Positions 1 through 12,172 are shown, counted from the first letter of the stretch. The stretch: 64,000 nt of DNA from Marthasterias glacialis (GCA_911728455.2 OU452222.1:17308559-17372558); one strand, 5' to 3'. Numbers and translations are program-made. The notes: generated from the letters alone by a model not told the origin.

Positions 1-2079
1 CAAATCAGTCACAAAGAATTATCACTGCACGAATCGATTTGACATGGGAAGTTCTCACGGGAATTGCTTCGTGTATTTGGTTTTTAATTTTATACGAGTC
101 AAATTATTTAGACACCCGTGTAAACAGCGTGCCTACATGAACCCCAAAATGAATGGTGTTTTGTCAAAGATTGGAACGTAACTATTTTTACATACAAAAT
201 GAACACCTTTCCGTGAATTCGACAGTTTCCTTTCCTATTCTGCAAACAGCCTTTCGTATCAATTGCAGAAGAATTCATTTCCTGAGTTGTATTTGGAATG
301 TAGCACGTTCGAGGTAGAAACTAATTTAGAGAGACTAAACTTTGACAACAATAAATGGACGGAAAATAAATCACGAGCGAATGATACCAGTTCTTATAAT
401 AGTATTAAAAAAAACCTTATAGTTCTTGAATATGTTACAGTTCTGAACAATTATAGAAGAGTTCCCGAGGAACTTGTCGATTTTTAGGTTTATGTTAACC
501 ATCATCTTTTTGTATGAAGACCAAGTTCTTTATTTCTAAAAAAGTAATGCCTTTTGAAACGAAGATAGACCATGTAACAAGTGTTTACAAAAAGAGTGAC
601 CTTGTACATTCCAGGGCCTCTGTGGCAGGCGAGATTAGCACACTGTTCACAAGGGACATTTTACATGTTGTGTCATAATCTCTACACAAAATAACAACTG
701 AATAAGTTTTGAGATCTGCCCCTTTCTTCATATCAATTAGTCGATTCAAATCAGACAGTGCAATCCCCAACAAAATGTAAGTTTCTATGCAGGAAGTCCA
801 TGCTCTTCGGCTCTCTTGTAAATAAGTGATGTCACATGTCACATGGTCTATTTTATTCAGTGATCAATGACCTTTTTTTATTATTTTATTTTACTCGTCA
901 GTGTCACCTCAAAAAGTAGAATTTGGTAATATCGAAAGGTTAAACTGTTATCTTGTTAGCCCAGATTGCTGCGCTGTTGGTCTGTACTGTGTACTTCCGG
1001 TTGATAGGGAAACACAGTTCTGTGCCTTTTAATAAAAGTATATACTTTTTCCCCCTTTTTTCAATAAATCATTTCCTTTTTTTAAGGTCAGGTGTCTGGA
1101 TTCTAATCATTATTCTTATTTATGATATGCTTTTATAAGTATAATGGTTGCAATTACAGGTTAATGCCGTATTTACATAGTGCGCAGTGAAAACAATGAA
1201 TGCACTAAACGTTGCAAATGAATTTAGCAGTCTAGTTTGAATTATTTTCTTGTGACCACAAATCCAATTCAAACTCATCACCATTAATCTAACCATGAGA
1301 TAGCATTATCTTGTATTTCAACTAATTAAGTGATTTTGTTCAGCTACTAAATCGATTTGTTATTAAGCATACTTTGTTTTGGTTTTTTTTTCCCCCACTC
1401 GTCCCACGATTCCACTGTGAGAAATTACTATTTTCCTAACCGGTCATGGAGTCATAGGTGATCTTTCCTTTTTTTCGATCGGGTCGCAGTCATCAGCTAG
1501 CGGGGGAAAACAAGGGGGGAGGTGAGGGGTGAGAAACTAGGCTTGCCAATCTCGGCTTTGTTGTTTTTGTTCCGCTTGGCATCCCTTAAGTATTCCTGCT
1601 TTATTTACACTAATTTCACGTCGGGTAATTGATTTATGACGAGGCCTGAGCAGCCTAGTTGCCCAATGGATATAACCTGTTGACATGGCAGGAGTCTTTT
1701 CCCCTCTTCTTCTTTATTTCTTTCTCTCTTCTTTTTCCTCTATCTTTTCTTTTCTTCAACATATTTGCCTGTCTTTTAGTAATGTATTTCTAACACGTCA
1801 GGTTTGTGTTATTAGATTTCAGGGAAAGATAGCCGATCAACGATTTCATAAGTGCAAAAGATACGTGTTGTCTGATATCACCATATTTTTGCATAATATT
1901 ATTGCCAAGATTTAACCTCTAAACATTGGTGGAAAATGTATGATAAAATAAATGGCAATTACAACAGCAGACGTATACCAGCCATCCTTAAAACATATGA
2001 TAAGATTATTAAACATGGGATTTCTTAATATTATGTAATAACTTTTATCGTAAATCAACGTCAGTGAAATTATGGGATC
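1..2079. other. AT-rich noncoding stretch, no gene recognised
   Basis: I see no repeat family, RNA gene or conserved coding motif here. The longest open frames (an 85-codon minus frame at 585-842 and a 76-codon plus frame at 1685-1915) have no recognisable domain and no convincing splice sites. The sequence is AT-rich with pyrimidine-rich patches around 1690-1760. Confidence 0.6.
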
Positions 2080-2262
2080 TTGAAGTGTAAGGACCTGTAA
2101 TTTTGTAGAACAGGAGACAATGAAGAAGTTGTTCTTAAGCAGAGGAAAGGAAACCCCCAACACGGGGAGCAACCCACGTAGTAGGGACTCTGGTATTAAT
2201 AAACGGGAGTCGAACCGGGGTACAGAGGAGCTTCAGAGGCAGGTAACGACCCCGGTCTGGGG
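2080..2262 (-). mobile_element. tRNA-derived SINE, family A, copy 1 (degraded)
   Basis: Read on the minus strand, this copy has a Pol III B-box-like element (GGTTCGACTCC, near 2200-2212). It continues into a tail with AGTCCCTAC, then GTGGGTT, then GGGGGTTTCC, then TTCTTCATTGTCT. The same order of blocks follows the B box in the copy at 41690-41927, so the two belong to one family. The A box is too diverged to define here. A tRNA-related head joined to an unrelated tail is the usual SINE design. The ends are estimates. Confidence 0.6.
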
Positions 2263-2301
2263 GAGAACTCTGGGTAAAGTGTAGAATAGAAGTGTTCAGT
2301 G

Positions 2302-2475
2302 CACTGTAAAAACTGGGGTGTTAAATTGATTATCTTGCTATCTATATGTGACAACACCAACATGGTGTTAATTTTACCAACGATAAAGCAATGGGGACAG
2401 TTAACACCATGTCGGGGTTGTCATATATATAAATACCAAGAGAATCAATTTAACACTCCCAGATTTTACAGTGTA
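2302..2475. mobile_element. palindromic MITE with about 36-bp terminal inverted repeats
   Basis: The left end (CACTGTAAAAACTGGGGTGT...) at 2302-2336 is nearly the reverse complement of 2440-2475. An inner pair of arms (about 2344-2372 and 2400-2428, sharing GACAACACC/CATGGTGTTAA) is also inverted, so almost the whole unit folds on itself. There is no coding capacity. The right end is followed by TA; the matching left dinucleotide is TG, so a TA target duplication is only partly supported. This is likely a non-autonomous DNA transposon. Confidence 0.7.
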
Positions 2476-3189
2476 GAATCCTAAGTTTATGACCACACGT
2501 TGTTTCCCTCTCCAAATTTGACAATTTTGTTTTAAATAAAAAAAAGTATCCTCATTTGAGGCTATGAAGAAGAAGGATGATTAACTTCCACATTGTGTTT
2601 TGTATAGATGGGTGAGCTATAAATAGCTAACTATTCGTAAATTAAGTAATACTGCTTCAGTCACTTTATTGTTATGTATATATATTTGATGTATATGCCT
2701 CATATTATTGCGCACATTAGGAGTCATCAAACTATCATTTTTATTATAAAATGCCCACGGTGTGGTGCAATGTTCTTTGATGCTATTGTTACTCGTTTAA
2801 CAAAACGTTCATCATTTTTTTGCCCTGTTAGTGCATTTTGTGTTATTTTGTTGTTGGTTCAAATTACGTCCAGCGTTTCATTGAATGAATTTACACTGTG
2901 AAATGGTAGACTTTTCCTAGTTGACTGACTCAGAATTCGGTATTTGAATTGCAGTTGGTGTTAAACTACATTACAGACAGAATACAAGAACGCGCAATAA
3001 TTTCAATAGTGGCAATTTATGTTTTGTTTTTTGGGGGACCAGTTATTGTTCCATGACTGTTGGTGTTTTCTATATAATGGCCGTCTGATGCGTTCATTAA
3101 AAACACATAACAATGTAGCCGATCCACTTTGGAGTTCATGACCGTGAATTTGGTGTAGCGACACCGACACCACGCATCAAGGTATACAT
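2476..3189. other. AT-rich noncoding stretch
   Basis: There is nothing beyond short open frames. A 75-codon frame at 2674-2901 is AT-rich and has no recognisable domain. Confidence 0.55.
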
Positions 3190-3860
3190 TGACAGTTCAT
3201 GCTAGTTCACACGGCGAATCGTACACCGGTTGTTCTTCGGGCATACGGGCTCGCGATGCGGCCGGTGTTTAGTTGGGATAGTACTCTCATAAACCATCCG
3301 CCCAATTCCCCGGCCGGCGCATCACTCAAGACGGTTGTGCCAAGCCATCTTGGCATGTATCATTCGAGCTCAAGGAGCTTCCTCACTTGTGAGATGGATG
3401 CAACGATACCAAGTGATCACACTAAGGCCATTGAGACGAGCTTGTACGGTGCATCCGACCCGTTCAATTCTGGCCTGCGGCGAGTCTTGGGAAACAGAGG
3501 AGGCCATTTTAGCCGGGGTCCCGTCGCTTGGCCGCCTCCTTTCGCGACTAAGCCGTGAGCTGAAAATACTGATATCTCGGGACAGACTACTAAAGAGTTC
3601 AGATCCTACAGATCTATAATCAGTTCTTATGAGGTGCTGAGGTCTGATCCGTACTCATTATGACTAATTTGAAAACATTGTTGGCTGCAAGGGTAATAAG
3701 AGCTGTCATATCGGGGAGAAGGCGCCGGGGGCGGACTGCGAGTTAGGTTTCCCTCCTTTAGTATAACCGGCCGTGCCGGAGCAGCCAGCACACGGTAGCA
3801 CTTCACACGGGTCGACTAGCGTTACTGTTGGGCTGACCCCGGGGTGTATGGGAGCTTGCA
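3190..3860. other. CpG-rich patch, function unknown
   Basis: GC and CpG content rise sharply over 3200-3560 and again over 3710-3860, compared with the AT-rich flanks. A 119-codon plus frame spans 3199-3558, but it has no domain I recognise and no clear splice boundary. This could be an unmethylated regulatory island, an old exon or a degraded element. Confidence 0.35.
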
Positions 3861-5255
3861 ATTTCCTTTGGAAGCAGTGAACAAACAGGCGCAAATCGCC
3901 AAGTCTGGACCCATCCAGTTAGTGACCCTATAGCAAGATGGCAACCTGGGCGAAGACCCCGTAACTCATTCTCATGAACTACTACTATACTACGGCAGCG
4001 TTACGAGACACGGGTTTCTTCTCGATAGCGCAAGGTTGTCATTCAGGATGAAGTGAAAACATTCTTCGTCTCCAGTCATCACAAGATGAAACATGGAAGA
4101 TGCTGAACTGCGGCTCTTATTTTCAAAGAGAGTCCTGCTCTGATAATAACAGTCGCAGATCATTTCATGAACGCCTTGGCGTCGATAGACATGTTATACA
4201 TAAAGGTCTGGTGAGAAACTTGGGAAATAGACCATAAAGGCCAAATAGTTGGTACAAATGCGTTAATAATGCAATTATGCAAATTGCCACGAAGGAAAGG
4301 AAGGCAGGTATAAGCCAAAGAGTGTCGGTTCCCTATCTTGCTTCGTAAGACAAGGGTATATACAATAAAACGTAAAGACCACCCTTCGATTAATATTCAC
4401 CGGACTTTGTGTAAGCTTTGTATCTCAAGAAATACATAGTTTGAAGTAAGCACACACGCACACACCATGATTTGCTAACACTTTCATTCTGAACGAAGAT
4501 GTGTATTTCTGCAATCAAATCAGACTCAAAGTGTTTCAACGCACGAAAACGTCATTGTGACAATTTTGTGTTGTTTTTTTTTGTTATAGGTACGTCGTTG
4601 CAGCACATAAGGTCCAAACAAAAACAGGTTGACACAGATATCTCCTTGACCAAATCATTGTTGACAGAAAAACTTTGATGTCCATGGGTAGATTTGGGTA
4701 TTCAGTACATCCTTATGTGGGAACTATCTGTTGCTGTATCCCAACAGGGGAAGTGTGCAGGCTTGCTTTCTTATGAGCATTTAAGGAAAAAAAACGCAGG
4801 AAATCCGTTTTAGACTATACATTTTCACTTTTGTTTTAAATGACATTATGCAGGGGGTAATGCCCATTGTTAACGTTCTGAACTCACCACGGTTCCCACG
4901 CTGGAGTTCTAATTATGATTTGTAAACAATTGTATCTTTGGATAATACTTAACAATTATCAATGTATAACTGGGACAAATTGTAAATTAAACTTCACTTG
5001 TATGTTGACATTTTGAATTTAGGTTGACATTTATATGTCCGTTATAGGCGTAGGTCTGTTTCTAAATCAGTTTTAGGCATAGTTTTGTAGATTTTGCAGA
5101 GCCACTTGCTCATTAATACTGCTCATTGACAATGTTACAGATTACATTCATTTCCTTATCCGTAAATTGTTAGTCAATATGAGTTACTCAATAAATATAA
5201 CCTGACCATTGTGAAAATACATAATACTGCCTGTGTCTGAGCAATGGAGTCAATC
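3861..5255. other. unique noncoding sequence
   Basis: I recognise no gene. A perfect octamer site ATGCAAAT (POU-factor consensus) lies at 4277-4284. A 33-codon open frame ends at a donor-like CTG|GTGAGA near 4208, but nothing supports it as an exon. Confidence 0.5.
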
Positions 5256-5282
5256 GTTGTTGTTGTTGTTGTTGTTGTTGTT
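5256..5282 (+). repeat. (GTT)n microsatellite
   Basis: An uninterrupted GTT repeat of about nine units runs into a short T tract. Read on the minus strand it gives the glutamine run seen in a spurious open frame. Confidence 0.9.
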
Positions 5283-5519
5283 TTTTGTAATAAACTTTAT
5301 GACAAACTTTGATATTTGAAACGGCCTTGATATGATTCGTCTGGATTGTGTGTGTTCTGAAAAATAGATGGTTGCAATGTTTCAACACTGAATGGTAAAT
5401 CCAACGGAATAGATATTATTGCTAAACTTGAAATCCACACATAGTTTCAAGAAACATTTATTCACACATACTCTAAAGTAAAGGGTGAGCACATAATCGG
5501 TAAGATTGAAAAATAATTT

Positions 5520-5816
5520 TGTTTACAGATTTTCACCAAAACTCACATGGTTTAAAGGGGGAAACTTCCCTTGAAATATTTTAGCCTGAAATGCTATTGG
5601 TTTTTGAGTAATGGTTAGTTTGATCTCGCAAGACCAAAAACTCGACGTTCTAAAACAGTGAAAACACATACATTTCTTTTTTTTCTACTAATTACTCTTG
5701 ACTTCGATGACCGATTGAGCCTAAACTTTAGGTTTGTTACTTCATGTCTCTGTTGGGGTCACATACAATGCGTATACTGGTATTTGACAATTGTAAATTT
5801 TGTCCATGTGTTTTAA
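5520..5816. mobile_element. degraded interspersed repeat, TTAAAGGC-ended family
   Basis: The segment contains TTGACTTCGATGACCGATTG, then TGAGCCTAAACTTTAGGTTTG, and ends ...CTGGTATTTGACAATTG...GTCCATGTGTTTTAA. I recognise this order as the 3' part of an abundant echinoderm repeat. The terminal GACAATTG...TTTTAA resembles the inverted end of the element at 57347-57762. The left end is unclear. Confidence 0.5.
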
Positions 5817-6003
5817 AGTTACTTTTTTTCGGGGGGATGTGTTCAGCAACAAGTTTTAAACAGAAAGCCCGAGGTATTGAAGTTTCTCCCTATTTATACA
5901 TTATAAACATTACAAAATTGTGTTTTTATCCTTTCTAGTTATTTCATCAAGAAAACAAGATAATTAACTGCAAAGTGTTTACCAACTAAAATGACCTGCA
6001 GGA

Positions 6004-6118
6004 TAAAATAAAAGGCCCCGCGTTTCGATCCCGGCAAGGTATTTAAAATTGCTCGGCTGCTACATTCTGAGGAAAGACTGTCACAGTCAAAACGCGAGGC
6101 CTTTCTTTTTTTTATTTT
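6004..6118. mobile_element. 115-bp foldback element
   Basis: AAAGGCCCCGCGTTTCGA at 6011-6028 is matched, inverted, by 6087-6104 with 16 of 18 positions complementary. AT-rich sequence flanks both arms and extends the pairing. It has the size and form of a miniature foldback transposon. No clear target duplication is visible. Confidence 0.55.
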
Positions 6119-9100
6119 CTGCTACATGATTTTTACATACGCGATTTTTAACCTAGAAAAAAACACACCAGAAACTGCATCGTTCTACTCCATTTCAAAT
6201 ACGAGTTATTCGTGGCAAAACCTCGGGAGGGCAACCGCTATTACCAGAGATACGGAGCGCCGATAGGCAAAAAAACGCGATCTTATCTGCCCTACTTAAA
6301 GAGGATTCCAAAGTCAAAGAGAACAAGAAAATAACGGCAGGAAGATTTTGTGCTCAGTCGCGCATTGTGAAGGAATAATGTTTTCACGTCGCTGCGTTCA
6401 GTTTCAAGGTTGAGGATGGTGATTTGTATAAAGGAAGCGCGCGGGGGGGGGGGGTATCTCTGTTCGTGAACTCGTGGTCTGAAATCGAGTCCAGTTGTTA
6501 TCTCACCACATTCTGCACCCCCTTTTTTCAAAGTTATATATGTCAATGAAGAATATTGTGACTTTTTTTCGAGCTATATAAATACTTGTTTGGTATTTCG
6601 GAGTGCACGTCATCTAACTGCCCTCTATTCACAAGATTGCCCACACTATAACTTGTTTGTCAGTGATGACGTGCTTGACAACTGCCCAATTTCATTTGAA
6701 CTGTCCAATTGAGAATATTGCTCAGTATAATGTGCTTGACCGGTCAAGTGCAACACTTGACAAATTGGCTGGTAAGCTGTTTTAAAATCTTCTGCAAGCG
6801 AATTTCGGTGCTCAACAATAGTTGGTCCAGACTTGCAGCAGGATTGGTAATGGCAAATAAGCAAATCGTTGAATTGGAAGACAGACCTGTTTGGAATAAA
6901 GTCAGAACTATTACCAATCGTCCAGGTTTACATTGCCCTCGGAAATGCTGTCGTGCTTTGTGTCTGATTTCAGTTTCACGGATACTCTGGCCCATTCATG
7001 ACAATCGGTCCAATCATCGTCATGTTGCCTATCCATAATATGAGCGGCATGTATCTTGGAAACAAAACTAGAAGAAGGAAGAATTACCAAAAGACTTTTT
7101 CTTCCAATAAGGTTATCTGAATTGGACGAAGGAGGCATTCCTGCCGGGGACGACAATTTATTTTTTCCAAACCTGTCCACATGTGTATAATCCATAATTT
7201 GCAAGAACCGGTACATCGCTGCTAGTTGTTCATGTACATTAATTTAAATCCTGCATTTTTTTTTCAAGAAATATTATCGCGAAACTAAACCAGAAGTAAA
7301 GACAAAAAAAAGAAAGGATCATGGCCCTGTAATTCTGATCACGATTATTAGCAATATACGTTCTTGTCTCCATGTAACGGCAAGGAGCAAGCATTCAAGA
7401 TAAAAGTCTTAAACAGTGCCCTCTATTGACCTCATCTCGGGGGTTTTATACTTGAAGAATAACCCCCGTTAGGGAAACAACTGCTCGAACAAAGACCAAC
7501 TAAGCACTTTTTGTCCAATTTGAAGATGACTGACTATTTCGCGCCTTTCTCATCCATCAGCAGTTGTGGAAACATCCCTTTCCGTCAGGACACAGGATCA
7601 GGCTCATTTCATCACATGCACATCATGTCTGTGCTCCATGCCTCGCTCGCCCCATCTCTCGCGGGTGCGTAAACAGTTCAAGATGGGGGTTTGTTATCAC
7701 CATTCGCCGGCAATATCGGGTTACCACTCAGCACCTGGACTGTGCTAGACCACCCTGGTGTTTCCCCCCGCTTCCCAGTCCGACTGTGTGGCCCCCGGGG
7801 TGAATTAATTCCACAGAATATATTAGCATCAACATCATGCCCCGTCAGCCCGAGTCATTTAGAATATTCAACCCCTGTACCCCCTTCGTTTTGACAACCT
7901 CAATTCCAATGCTGACAACAACATCAACAACAAAATCAAATGAAGGAGTAGAGGAACCTACTTAATAACGGGGGTCGCCCACAGGGTCTTCTGCTGTCCA
8001 CCCTTTTTCCTTCTTTTTTTTTTTTTTGGGGGGGCGAGGGTTTAGTGGGTGTCAACTTCGATTATTTGAACTCTGGCAGAAAGAGGAAGGAGTAAAACAC
8101 GGCCCCCGGTGGAATAGCGAGAGGTACGAAACAGAGGTCATGGAGTTGTGAAACCGCATCTATTAAATGGAAACAAAATAACCTGTAAATGGACATCAAC
8201 TCCCCCCAAGTCTCCGCCCACAAATGCTGCTTTTGGGTGCTGTGCTAATTTGTCCACGGCTGCTCATGATCGATGTATGAGGCCTTCATGCCTCGTTTGC
8301 TTCAACTAAACAACCTTTCTCCCATGACCTCTCAACCCTTCTGCAATACCCCCACAGCTCAAGCGATCTGACAACCTCCTCCTCCGTGACACGCGATATC
8401 TACATACTGGTAATACGCCATTGTGAATTAATACCATCATGGTATTTTTTTTTTCGCGGGTATCAAAACTCCGAAGGCGAGCACAGAGCGAATAAGATCG
8501 TGTTCCTTTTGAAGAATGGTAGGCCCTGACTACTTAAACACGTAATGTCGGTGCACTAGTCGCAGACAGACGGGTTTTCTGGACGAGTTGGTGCCAGTCA
8601 CAACACCGCGGTATGGCGGCACGCAATACGGACGAAGAAGGCACAGTTTTATACCAGTTACATACTGTGGTAAAGGCCCATACAAACGCACAGACAAACC
8701 GACAAAAACACATCTACTAATATACTGGAGGGTATGGACGGTTTACTGGAGTAAAACTACGAAGACAAACCAACAAACATAATCATGCCCGGATCACACT
8801 GCCGAGGGACTAAAATCGATGTAGACGGCCCGATTAAAACCCAGTTGGTGCTTATAAACTTTAAAGGAAGGTCGCGCCATTGTGTTTTTCAAGAGCTCTT
8901 TCATTCAGATCTTGCAGTTTAAAGATGAGAAATTCCGATATGGTTTGAGATTAGAGCAAGCTCCTTGCTCAATGCGTTGAGGGAATAATGTTTTATCACC
9001 CAAAAGACAAAAGTTCGGCGTCCTATTGCGCAGACGTATTCTCATCTACAAGAAATAAGTGTTGCGCATTTCCTTTAAGACGAACACATCCTATAGAAGG

Positions 9101-9340
9101 TCATGACCCTTTAAGGTCAATGTGCGCGTCTTCATGACATCATGATTCTCCCCCGTAGACGTCAATCAATGTCCCTCTACAAACCGGGGCGATTTACCAG
9201 CACTTAACGCATACAAAGTAATTAAACACGCACTTTCTATCAACCGCAAACAATCCCACCCCCAAATTAAATTTCAGCAACAAAAACACAATTCATTACA
9301 ACCCACCCCAAAGTTGCTACTTCGAACTGCAATATAAACG
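6119..9340. other. mostly unique sequence, no gene recognised
   Basis: Open frames at 6709-7038, 6911-7216 (minus), 7564-7803 and 8588-8782 have no recognised domains and overlap on both strands, so I treat them as chance. A perfect 14-bp palindrome CTTGACCGGTCAAG lies at 6735-6748. A near-palindrome AATACCATCATGGTATT lies near 8430-8447. Confidence 0.5.
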
Positions 9341-9368
9341 TTTTTTTTTTTGTTTTTTTTTTTTTTTA
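9341..9368 (+). repeat. T-rich homopolymer tract
   Basis: Two long T runs are separated by one G. It may be the A tail of a decayed minus-strand retroposon or simple slippage. No element is visible beside it. Confidence 0.85.
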
Positions 9369-9489
9369 TTGACACCTGTCTCCATATAGGTGATATTACT
9401 TTGCCCTGAATTTTGGAGGGGAACTAAAGAAAGAACTTGGAGCTTTGGTTTAATTATGAGGCCTTTTTAACCCGGTCAAGTGAGCTTAA

Positions 9490-9612
9490 ATGGTGCTGGC
9501 CGAGTGGCCGAATTCGCGCGAGGCTTCTCTCAAGGGGTTCTTAGACAAGCAAAAGCTGGCAGACGGGGGCCCTCTCCAACGCCCAGTTTCAAAAAAACTC
9601 TTCAAGGTGCAG
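9490..9612 (+). CDS. possible first coding exon, product unknown
   Basis: An in-frame TAA at 9487 is followed at once by ATG at 9490 and 41 open codons. The frame ends exactly at a perfect donor, CAG|GTAAGT, at 9612/9613. The predicted peptide starts MVLAEWPNSREASLKGF and ends VSKKLFKVQ. Lysine, leucine and aspartate codons mostly end in G or C, which looks coding. I do not recognise the family. The Kozak context is mixed (T at -3, G at +4). The same spot contains TGGCCGAGTGG, a tRNA A-box-like string, so a tRNA-related relic is an alternative. The exon status is my inference. Confidence 0.3.
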
Positions 9613-9700
9613 GTAAGTGTTGAAATTCTATGTGGTGAGGAGGGGCAAGGTGACAGAAGATGACAACGCGTCAATATAGGAGGGGGATCTTCTTGCTCAC

Positions 9701-9795
9701 CGTGGCTATTTTGCCCCTTGCTTTATCAAGATAAAGTTGCGGGCGTGTAGTTGGTGTTACACTTGGTTCAACCATACTTGACGATTCACGAGGAT
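9701..9795 (-). CDS. possible internal exon on minus strand, product unknown
   Basis: On the minus strand a pyrimidine-rich stretch (TTTTTTGTTTTGTTTCC) precedes an AAAG| acceptor at 9796. The frame is then open for 31 codons, including ...VEPSVTPTTRPQLYLDKARG..., and ends at ACG|GTGAGC (9701/9700). The composition looks protein-like but the family is unknown. It lies only 88 bp from the plus-strand candidate at 9490-9612, so at least one of the two may be false. Confidence 0.2.
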
Positions 9796-9892
9796 CTTTA
9801 GGTATAACGTGTGGAAACAAAACAAAAAAAGGGCGCCAAGATCCCCGCGCACCCAGCCCCACCTCCCAAACGCACTGTTTGCCGACCCCCAC

Positions 9893-10800
9893 ATTTTATC
9901 GTTTGTAAATCGAGGACCCTTCTTTGTTGACACGTTGTTTGGACGTTAAATAACGACGTCCCCATTGGTTGGTGCGCTCAAAACCCCGAACCGAGGACAT
10001 CCTTGGACTGTCCAATAAATCCGCCGGATTCCCGTGGTTACATGATGTCGTGGATTTCGGCACGCGTGAATGTCGATTTCGATTGCGGCAAATTCGACTT
10101 CGAGAGTATTTCAGGTGGGAATGTTCCTTGTGGATTGGTACCGGGTATGATGTTGTTTTCTTCTAATCAATGAGATTTCAGATGAAACTACAAAACAATG
10201 TTTTGGATGTGTCGATAATTAGGCCAACCAACCCTATTGATGTCTCTAAAACTCATTTATCATCGCTTATTTGTTTTTAATCACTCGGCACGAATATTTA
10301 CCCGCTACAGCCACCCCACCCCCTCATTCCCGTTGGTAACAGACCATTCAGTTGCTTTCAAGAGAACAGTCCAAACTTTGCGTAGTGACTGGAAACCGAC
10401 CGTACATGTACATTACCGTTAAAACATACGGTAGCAATGTTTATTTTGGTTTTCTGCATTTACCAGTTCATTTCAATGCTCTTCATTTTGTGATTTAAAA
10501 AGATAATAATACAAGGGAACGAAAATGTTCAGTTCAAGTCAATTTAATTAAAAGAAAATATCCCTTTGATTGAATTCGAGTTTTATTTCATTCACGTACA
10601 TACAGATAGATGAAAGAAGAGTGATTTTTATTTATTTGAATATTATTCTATTTTTTGCTGACAAAAAAAAGAAAAAAGAAAAGAAAAACAAACTTCTCTT
10701 ACAAACAGGTTCACAGAAATAGAACTGAACTGTAAATTCATTTTTTTTTTATTACAACTTCCCCTTTCTTCTTTATTCTTTCTGCTTTTCAAAGACACCA
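9893..10800. other. unique noncoding sequence
   Basis: A 65-codon plus frame at 9969-10166 has no recognised domain. The rest is AT-rich, with A-rich and T-rich patches at 10660-10690 and 10740-10750. Confidence 0.5.
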
Positions 10801-10861
10801 TTGATTTATTTATTTATTTATTTATTCACTCATTTATTTACTTATTTATTTATTTTTTTTT
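10801..10861 (+). repeat. (TTTA)n microsatellite, interrupted
   Basis: This is a tetranucleotide ATTT repeat with a few substitutions (CACTC, CTT), ending in a T run. Confidence 0.9.
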
Positions 10862-11040
10862 TCCATGCAAAAATGCATTGCTCCCAAGAAGTATCTCTGA
10901 TACAACAAACTTGTTTTTCTCTAATCACTTTTTATGTCCATTCATATTATGAGTTTGTTTTTTACCTACTGCCCGCTCTCCAATCCAGACCAACTCCCTG
11001 TGTCCCCCCCCCCTCCCCCAGCGTTCCCGGTAAAAACATT

Positions 11041-11130
11041 TTCCCTTATCCAGGTATAAATTACGGAGGTCTGGATCGAACAGACGACCCATCGGTGTAC
11101 TGTCCGCTAGTATTTTAGCCAATTTGTCCC
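11041..11130 (-). mobile_element. possible tRNA-SINE fragment
   Basis: On the minus strand there is a B-box-like TGTTCGATCCAGACC and, upstream of it, a weak A-box-like TTGGCTAAAATACTAGCGG. This arrangement resembles other tRNA-derived heads, but there is no second copy in the window to confirm a family. Confidence 0.25.
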
Positions 11131-11425
11131 CACTATCACTGTCTCTATCAAACCAATAAATCTGCAGTTTATAATGGACTCTCTCTCTCTCTCCCGTATC
11201 GTCTTACTGCGTTGACTGTTGGACATGAGATTTGCCAATCCGTAATGTGTCATTGAACTCGAAGTCTATAGGCCTATAACAGTCTTCTCTGCCAAACATC
11301 TAAAATCTTGACTTCTTCAATATGGAGGACCCAGGCAACTCGAACAGGAGGAGGCAGGATGAATAAGTGTGCATAAGGCAACGCCTGGGCTCGACAACCA
11401 ATACACGATTTGCCCTCTCTTTTAT

Positions 11426-11554
11426 TTCAAGGCACTTTACAGGATTGGTAACGCTGATAGTGCAGTGCTCTTACTTCGTGTGATTATTTACATGAAAAAA
11501 AAACCTGTGAAATTTTTTTTTTTATCCTTACCAATCCTGTATTGTGCCTTCAAG
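11426..11554. mobile_element. 129-bp MITE, TTAAAGGC-type termini
   Basis: The left arm TTCAAGGCACTTTACAGGAT... (11426-11451) and the inverted right arm (11528-11554) match at about 23 of 26 positions, both containing ACAGGATTGGTAA. The ends resemble those of 57347-57762 (TTTAAAGG...). The interior is short and A-rich, with no coding capacity. It is probably a deletion derivative or relative of the same transposon group. Confidence 0.65.
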
Positions 11555-11929
11555 AAAAAATAAAAGCATTTCAACAATTCACAAAAATCACATGATTTGA
11601 GACCTCGAGTATGTTTCCAGATGAGGTAATAGTTGGTACTAAAAGTGAAAACGGTTTGCTTGAAAAAAACAAACAAAAAAAAATGAAAACAAAAAACAAC
11701 AGTTTAAACCAGTAAACTGTTTCTTGTTTTTCCAATGTTACCAAATCGAGGCTTACTGGGATTCAAATGCATCATCGTACAATAACACTTATTATTGTTT
11801 GTGATGTTACTGCTCAAATTAAAGAGCTCAAACTACAGCCCCTTTTACACGATGAATTTCACAGGAAAAAAATGCTTTATCTGTTCACACTTTGAATTTC
11901 TATAACCTTGGCAAACTTCTCGGGAAGAG

Positions 11930-11947
11930 CCATTTCCCGGGAAATGG
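11930..11947. promoter_or_regulatory. 18-bp perfect palindrome CCATTTCCCGGGAAATGG
   Basis: This is a perfect inverted repeat with no spacer. Its core TTCCCGGGAA fits the STAT/BCL6 type TTCN(2-4)GAA pattern. Function is unknown and it may be chance. Confidence 0.3.
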
Positions 11948-12172
11948 TTACCATCCCGAGTGTTCGTTTCTCCCATAAGGAAAGATGCCCCGAGCGTGAA
12001 ACGAACATGGGGTGGCGGTGGGGTTTTAAAACTCCCCGGGAATTCCCTGGGTGTTTTTCCCCCAGTGAATTGGCTCTGTTACGTGGAAAGGGGTTTTATA
12101 GAGAGGGTGACCAAGTTGCCAAGATGGTGTCCCTTCATCATGATACAAATCTGCTCGAAGGGTGCTCTACAC

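Noticed and set aside
9497..9507. TGGCCGAGTGG as the A box of a real tRNA gene (Ser/Leu type)
   Set aside because: No B box or acceptor stem pairing follows at tRNA spacing.
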